From positions 1-10,358 of the forward strand of contig JAQVWB010000052.1 of NCBI GenBank assembly GCA_028698695.1: a DNA stretch of 10,358 nucleotides. The letters are read 5' to 3'. The stretch is from Syntrophomonadaceae bacterium (lineage in GTDB: Bacteria; Bacillota; Syntrophomonadia; Syntrophomonadales; Syntrophomonadaceae). The notes beneath the pieces were generated by a model that had not been told where the DNA came from, made no database searches, and saw nothing but the letters and a program-made list of their open reading frames with translations. Of this stretch, positions 6,667 through 10,358 are shown piece after piece. The translations under genes were made by a program, and so were the position numbers. Each line of letters opens with the position of its first letter. The first letter of the stretch is position 1.

Positions 6667-8078
6667 TGAATTACAGCTTGCTGGCTCCGGAAATGCTTAT
6701 AGCCCTTACTGGTTTATTGCTGTTGATCAGCGGATTAATACTGGCTGGAAGAGGACAACGTCTGGTTGGCATCATATCGGTAGTATTACTGGTTGCAGTT
6801 TTATTACTGGTTGTTGTCCGTTTTTCAGAGTCAGCAGTGTTTTTCAATGGAGTTTATCAGGTAGATACTTTTGCCAACTTCTTTAAAGCGCTGTTTCTGA
6901 TTGCAGCCGTTCTGGTAATGCTCAGTGCCGGAAAATACACGCAGCGTTTTGAACAAAAGCAGAGTGAATTCTATGCCCTCATGGTATTTGCTACTCTGGG
7001 TATGATGGTCATGGCGGCTGCCGGGGACCTGATAACCATTTATATTGGTCTGGAACTGATGACCGTAAGCTTTTATATTCTCACCGCTTATTTATTAAAT
7101 GATGAAGCTTCTTCGGAGGCAGGTTTAAAATATTTGATTTTAGGGGCGATATCTTCAGCCATTCTGTTATTCGGTATGAGTCTGCTATTTGCCCTGAGCG
7201 GTACGACGGTTATCAGTGAAATTGCTGGACAGGTCAGCCGGCAACCAGCTTTGATAGCTGGAATTATTCTGATGATAGTCGGGTTTGGTTTTAAAATTGC
7301 CGCCGTGCCTTTCCATATGTGGGCACCGGATATTTATCAGGGAGCACCGATACCGGTCACCACTTATTTGGCAGTGGGTTCCAAAGCAGCGGCTTTTGCC
7401 GCTTTACTGCGCATATTTATGATTGCCTTGCCGCCGGGTCAATTCAATTGGTCACTGGTGCTGGCAATATTGGCGGCAATAACCATTATAGTTGGTAATC
7501 TGATTGCCTTAAATCAGACCAATGTAAAACGTATGCTGGCCTATTCCAGTATTGCTCAGGCGGGATATATTCTGGCCGGTTTAGTGGCTGCCAATGCCTA
7601 TGGTTTAAAAGGCGTACTCTTCTATGCCATGCTGTATGTTTTTTGTAATACCGGTGCTTTTGCCGTGGCTACAGCTGTAGAAACAGATACCGGCAGTACC
7701 GACCGGGTAGCTTTCAATGCCTTGGGTAAGCGTTCACCCATGTTGGCGGCAATTATGACCGTCTGTCTGTTATCTCTGGCCGGTATTCCTCCTATGGCGG
7801 GCTTTGCAGGTAAATTCTATCTGTTTTCAGGAGCCATACAGGCGGGTTATCTGTGGCTGGCCTTTATTGGTTTGTTGATGAGCATGATATCCGTATATTA
7901 TTATCTGCTGGTAGCCAAAGCCATGTATATTGGTGAAAGCGATCGGGAGGATATTATAGACATTAAACTTCCGGCCCGTTTTGCCCTGTGGGTATGCCTG
8001 CTGGCAACCATACTGATTGGAGTCTACCCGGCCCCCTTATCCAATCTGGCCCAAACCGCCATTCAGATGTTCCTGTAG
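6666..8078 (+). CDS. nuoN: NADH-quinone oxidoreductase subunit N (NuoN, ND2 type)
   Basis: NuoN is the antiporter-like pump subunit closest to NuoK in the membrane arm and the last gene of the operon. The 470 residues match family length. Pumping residues are intact: E130 in YIGLELMTVSFYIL, K155 in EAGLKYLILGAISSA, K210 in GFGFKIAAVPFHMWAPD, K240 in VGSKAAAFAALLR, and K383 in GIPPMAGFAGKFYLF. The LNQTNVKRMLAYSSIAQAGY block (283-302) is the usual mid-protein signature. The ATG overlaps the nuoM stop by one base, and a run of seven Gs (6651-6657) lies eight bases upstream as ribosome site. The TAG stop sits inside a small inverted repeat, CCTGT-AGG-ACAGG (8072-8084), just before the terminator-like palindrome. 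No nuo or accessory gene follows, so the operon ends here. Confidence 0.97.
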   Translation: MNYSLLAPEMLIALTGLLLLISGLILAGRGQRLVGIISVVLLVAVLLLVVVRFSESAVFFNGVYQVDTFANFFKALFLIAAVLVMLSAGKYTQRFEQKQSEFYALMVFATLGMMVMAAAGDLITIYIGLELMTVSFYILTAYLLNDEASSEAGLKYLILGAISSAILLFGMSLLFALSGTTVISEIAGQVSRQPALIAGIILMIVGFGFKIAAVPFHMWAPDIYQGAPIPVTTYLAVGSKAAAFAALLRIFMIALPPGQFNWSLVLAILAAITIIVGNLIALNQTNVKRMLAYSSIAQAGYILAGLVAANAYGLKGVLFYAMLYVFCNTGAFAVATAVETDTGSTDRVAFNALGKRSPMLAAIMTVCLLSLAGIPPMAGFAGKFYLFSGAIQAGYLWLAFIGLLMSMISVYYYLLVAKAMYIGESDREDIIDIKLPARFALWVCLLATILIGVYPAPLSNLAQTAIQMFL

Positions 8079-8079
8079 G

Positions 8080-8109
8080 ACAGGGGAATAATAACAGGGG
8101 AACAGGGAA
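8080..8109 (+). repeat. Short G-rich direct repeats after nuoN
   Basis: ACAGGGGAA occurs at 8080-8088 and again at 8094-8102, followed directly by the shorter ACAGGGAA at 8102-8109. The copies give the palindrome more than one way to fold: CCTGT at 8072-8076 or 8110-8114 can pair with any ACAGG copy. Together with the stem at 8093-8123 this looks like a compact REP-type unit rather than random sequence. Identification as a dispersed element needs other copies in the genome, which cannot be seen here. Confidence 0.5.
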
Positions 8110-8125
8110 CCTGTCCCCCTGTTTT
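8093..8125 (+). terminator. Probable rho-independent terminator of the nuo operon, REP-like palindrome
   Basis: AACAGGGG (8093-8100) pairs with CCCCTGTT (8116-8123). After one A/C mismatch, ACAGG (8102-8106) pairs with CCTGT (8110-8114) around a GAA loop, giving a 13-bp stem. TTTT (8122-8125) follows on the + strand, so it should stop nuo transcripts. On the - strand the stem is followed by TTATTATT, a weaker T run, so it may also serve the convergent ligase gene, whose stop is at 8132. Confidence 0.75.
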
Positions 8126-8131
8126 ACAGCA

Positions 8132-10051
8132 TCAGCTGTAGATATCTTTGATTTCCTTGGCAAAATTACTGAGCGCGACTTTGCGCTTGACTTTGAGGGT
8201 GGGGGTCATTTCACCTGATTCTTCCGTTAATCTGCGGTTAAGAATGGTAAACTTTTTGATTTTTTCGTAGGACTCCAGTTCAAGGTTTATGGCTTCAACT
8301 TCTTTATCAATTATTTCTTTGAGCAAGGGAATGTTAATAAAGTCATCACCGACTCTTACACAGGTTTGTACTCCCTTTACATCAGAGAACTGCAACGCTG
8401 ATTTATCATAGGTGATCCCTTTTTGTTCAAGTAGAGTTATGAATTCTTCGAAATTTGGTACTATTAGGGCTCCTATGAATTTCTGATTGTCACCTATGGC
8501 GATAGCAAGATCAACACAAGAACTGGTGGAGAAAGCCTGTTCAACCTTTGACGAAGCTATATTTTTGCCGGTGTCGAGAACGATAAGCCCTTTTTTCCGA
8601 TCCACAATTTTGATAAATCCCTCGGGGAGCATTTCCACAATATCACCGGTTTTATAATACCCTTCTTCTGTAAAAGCCTCTTTAGTCGCTTCGGGATTAT
8701 TCCAATACTCGAGAAAGATATTGCTGCCCCTTACGCACCACTCGCCGTCTTCAGCAATATAACCTTCCACCCCGGGGCACAAGGGCCCAACTGATCCGGG
8801 CAACACCCGATGAACCCGATTCATATTTATGGTATTGCATGTCTCAGTGGAGCCGTATCCTTCGTAAATAATAAGACCCATGCCCAAAAAGAGTTTGCAG
8901 AGGTCGGGTGAGAGGCTCCCCGCCGCTGAACAGGCAAATACGAATCTGCCGCCCATCGTCTCCTTGACTTTACTGAAAACCAATTTATCATACAGTTTAT
9001 ATTTGATTTTAAGGAAAAGGCCGGTATTGCGAGTGATGTCCATATGCGGATAAACATCAATAAAGCCATTCTCGTCCGAAATACTTTCAACCACTTTTAA
9101 ACCGGTGTCGATAGCCCGGTTAAAAATCGCCTTTTTAACCGCTGATTGTGATGTCGCAGATCTGAGTGCCATGAATATTCTTTCGTAAATCCGCGGTACC
9201 GACATGAACACATGAGGTTTGAAAATACCAAAGTCGGTTACCAGGGTCTGCGGAGAGGAATAGGCTACGGTAATCGCGGTCTGCATAGCCAACGCATGTC
9301 CGCATTCACGTTCGTAAGTATGTGACAGGGGAAGAAATGAAAGCAGGACATAATCATCTTCAATAAAGGGTGCAAAGGTCAGGTCACGCAGCACGGCAGC
9401 ACTGATGCTGAAATGCGTGTGCACTGCGCCCTTGGGATTGCCGGTGGTGCCGGAAGTATAAACAATGGTCATGCGGTCAGTCAGCTGCACACTTCTCCAT
9501 CTTTGCTCAAAAGCAAAGCGGTCGCGAATGATCATTTTATTCCCAATTTCCCGAAGAGTGCTAAGGCTTATTACTTTACCGCTGTTTACATTTTTTTCGC
9601 TGTCTATAACTACTATTTTTTCCAACGAAGGGACATTATCGGCGATCTCCAGACATTTATCCAGATGGGCCTGGTTTTCAACAAATATAATTTTGGTGCC
9701 TGAATCATTCATGATGTAGGCCATCTCGCTGCTGCTCAGAGACGGATAAATACAAACCGTAATCCCTGCTGCGCAAAGGGTGCCATAATCGCACCATACC
9801 CACTCAGGCCTGGTATTGCTCATAACTGCAACTCTGTCGCCTGGTTCTACTCCCAGTTCCATCAGTCCACAGGTGATCTCCTGAACTACCCGACCTAACT
9901 GAGCATAAGTAAGCGACTCGATTTCGCCGTTTTTGTTTTTCCACATCTGGGCTTTCTTGGCGCCAAAACGGGTGACATTACGGTTAAGAAGTTCCGGGAA
10001 TGTTTGCTGAGACAAATACCAACGATATTCATTTTGCTCCAAATAGTCCAT
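8132..10051 (-). CDS. Long-chain fatty-acid-CoA ligase (AMP-forming, FAA1-like, COG1022 type)
   Basis: This enzyme activates a fatty acid with ATP and CoA, through an acyl-adenylate, to acyl-CoA, AMP and pyrophosphate. It feeds beta-oxidation or lipid synthesis and acts in the cytoplasm or at the membrane. The 639 residues are full length for the COG1022 group. Adenylate-forming motifs occur in order: the phosphate loop YTSGTTGNPKG at 198-208; LPLSHTYER at 240-248; YEGYGSTETC at 396-405 with E403; YKTGD at 466-470 with D470; the hinge IVDRKKGLIV at 482-491 with R485; GKNIASSKVE at 495-504; and the C-terminal TPTLKVKRK with the likely catalytic K620. Many relatives read DRKKDLIV with a GGKN turn; here G488 and D493-T494 differ mildly. 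No signal peptide or strong membrane segment is evident. AAGAAGGG lies five bases before the ATG (10057-10064 on the + strand). The gene converges on nuoN and diverges from the yjbQ-like gene, so it is probably monocistronic. Chain-length preference cannot be told from sequence. Confidence 0.93.
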   Translation of the reverse strand: MDYLEQNEYRWYLSQQTFPELLNRNVTRFGAKKAQMWKNKNGEIESLTYAQLGRVVQEITCGLMELGVEPGDRVAVMSNTRPEWVWCDYGTLCAAGITVCIYPSLSSSEMAYIMNDSGTKIIFVENQAHLDKCLEIADNVPSLEKIVVIDSEKNVNSGKVISLSTLREIGNKMIIRDRFAFEQRWRSVQLTDRMTIVYTSGTTGNPKGAVHTHFSISAAVLRDLTFAPFIEDDYVLLSFLPLSHTYERECGHALAMQTAITVAYSSPQTLVTDFGIFKPHVFMSVPRIYERIFMALRSATSQSAVKKAIFNRAIDTGLKVVESISDENGFIDVYPHMDITRNTGLFLKIKYKLYDKLVFSKVKETMGGRFVFACSAAGSLSPDLCKLFLGMGLIIYEGYGSTETCNTINMNRVHRVLPGSVGPLCPGVEGYIAEDGEWCVRGSNIFLEYWNNPEATKEAFTEEGYYKTGDIVEMLPEGFIKIVDRKKGLIVLDTGKNIASSKVEQAFSTSSCVDLAIAIGDNQKFIGALIVPNFEEFITLLEQKGITYDKSALQFSDVKGVQTCVRVGDDFINIPLLKEIIDKEVEAINLELESYEKIKKFTILNRRLTEESGEMTPTLKVKRKVALSNFAKEIKDIYS

Positions 10052-10071
10052 AAAATCCCTTCTTTGCTCGT

Positions 10072-10093
10072 ATTATATCTAATAATTATTATA
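10072..10093 (-). promoter_or_regulatory. Possible promoter -10 elements for the acyl-CoA ligase gene
   Basis: Read on the - strand there are two perfect TATAAT hexamers, at 10088-10093 and 10072-10077, upstream of the ligase ATG. Neither has a convincing TTGACA-like box 16-18 bases further up; the best at 17 bases is TACTAA for the outer one. In such AT-rich sequence TATAAT can arise by chance, so the exact promoter is uncertain. No operator for a fatty-acid regulator could be recognised. Confidence 0.35.
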
Positions 10094-10203
10094 AAGCATT
10101 GTTTGTACGATTAGTAATTTTTATTATCAGATATTACATATACTCGAACATTATTGCGATCCTCATCAAAAAACGAAAACAGGAAATATTTGTGCCAGAT
10201 TAG

Positions 10204-10229
10204 TTGAAATAATCCGGATAAGATACAAT
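10204..10229 (+). promoter_or_regulatory. Possible promoter of the yjbQ-like gene
   Basis: TTGAAA (10204-10209) and TACAAT (10224-10229) resemble housekeeping sigma -35 and -10 boxes, but the spacer is only 14 bases, shorter than usual. Two 8-bp palindromes lie in and beside it: ATCCGGAT (10212-10219) in the spacer and GGATATCC (10232-10239) just before the ribosome site. The gene must be read from somewhere in this 202-bp divergent region, since its neighbour points away. Confidence 0.3.
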
Positions 10230-10239
10230 TAGGATATCC

Positions 10240-10248
10240 AAGGAGGTG
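10240..10248 (+). promoter_or_regulatory. Ribosome binding site of the yjbQ-like gene
   Basis: AAGGAGGTG is a near-perfect match to the 16S rRNA 3' end, five bases before the ATG at 10254. It fixes the start of a gene of which only 35 codons are visible. Confidence 0.8.
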
Positions 10249-10253
10249 CGGGT

Positions 10254-10358
10254 ATGCCTATTAAAAGAATTATTCAGACTAACAAACATGAGCAGATGAT
10301 AGATATCACTTCCTATGTTCAGGATGCTGTTGACGAAAGTAAAATTGAGAGCGGGATG
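10254..10358 (+). CDS. YjbQ / UPF0047 family protein (secondary thiamine-phosphate synthase type), 3' end outside window
   Basis: Only the first 35 codons are present; they stay open to the window edge. The start is secure because of the strong ribosome site. The peptide begins MPIKRIIQTNKHEQMIDITS and continues YVQDAVDESKIESGM. The pattern of a short beta strand, then a DIT motif, then a V-x-x-A-V-x-E-S helix and a Gly, is typical of the N-terminus of the small (about 135-residue) UPF0047 family. Members such as E. coli YjbQ have a weak thiamine-phosphate synthase activity that can replace ThiE when overproduced; their true physiological role is not settled. The conserved His and other active-site residues lie beyond the window and cannot be checked. 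There is no visible link to the nuo operon or to the fatty-acid ligase, which is divergently transcribed. Confidence 0.8.
   Translation, partial: MPIKRIIQTNKHEQMIDITSYVQDAVDESKIESGM

Noticed and set aside
8080..8123. CRISPR-like or tandem repeat array
   Set aside because: The repeats are only 8-9 bases with no regular spacers and are fully explained by a hairpin/REP-like unit.
7963..8218. Overlapping short frames on both strands spanning the nuoN end and the terminator
   Set aside because: They run through the terminator palindrome and into two real genes in other frames; no family resemblance or start signal.
9413..9719. Two overlapping + strand frames inside the acyl-CoA ligase gene
   Set aside because: They are antisense to the phosphate-loop region of an intact enzyme and have no ribosome site or recognisable domain.
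10052..10253. tRNA, riboswitch (such as a TPP element before the yjbQ-like gene) or small RNA in the divergent region
   Set aside because: No cloverleaf, no TPP-type conserved blocks and no terminator-like hairpin were seen; the region is plain AT-rich promoter sequence.

Overview
The window looks like a piece of a chromosome from an anaerobic member of the Firmicutes, most likely class Clostridia. The evidence is moderate base composition, strong G-rich Shine-Dalgarno sites before nearly every gene, very tight gene packing, and a complex I cluster of the clostridial 11-subunit type. A syntrophic or fatty-acid-using relative of Syntrophomonas, Pelotomaculum or Desulfotomaculum would fit, but this is inference; no rRNA or other taxonomic marker is present.

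Bases 1-8078 (+ strand) hold the distal part of an operon for respiratory complex I (NADH-quinone-oxidoreductase-like, Nuo/Fpo/Ndh family). In order the genes are nuoD (5' end outside the window), nuoH, nuoI, nuoJ, nuoK, nuoL, nuoM and nuoN. Junctions run from a 14-bp overlap (nuoI/nuoJ) to a 16-bp gap (nuoK/nuoL), so translation is probably coupled. NuoD and NuoI carry the end of the electron path. NuoH forms the quinone chamber, and NuoJ, K, L, M and N make up the proton- or ion-pumping membrane arm. nuoE, nuoF and nuoG, which encode the NADH-input module, do not lie between nuoD and nuoH. This is the order of 11-subunit complexes, whose electron donor is often not NADH.

Bases 8079-8131 separate nuoN from a convergent gene. 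They hold a GC-rich near-palindrome with a T run that should terminate the nuo operon. It also resembles a dispersed REP-like palindrome.

Bases 8132-10051 (- strand) encode a full-length AMP-forming long-chain fatty-acid-CoA ligase, which is functionally separate from the nuo operon. Bases 10052-10253 are an AT-rich divergent promoter region. From 10254 (+ strand) the window ends in the first 35 codons of a YjbQ/UPF0047 family gene.

Most of the window is conserved housekeeping sequence and I see no new defence or mobile system. The points that deserve attention are these: NuoM lacks the TM7 lysine that NuoL and NuoN keep; NuoI has a long acidic and helical C-terminal extension; nuoD abuts nuoH; and the nuo terminator is REP-like.
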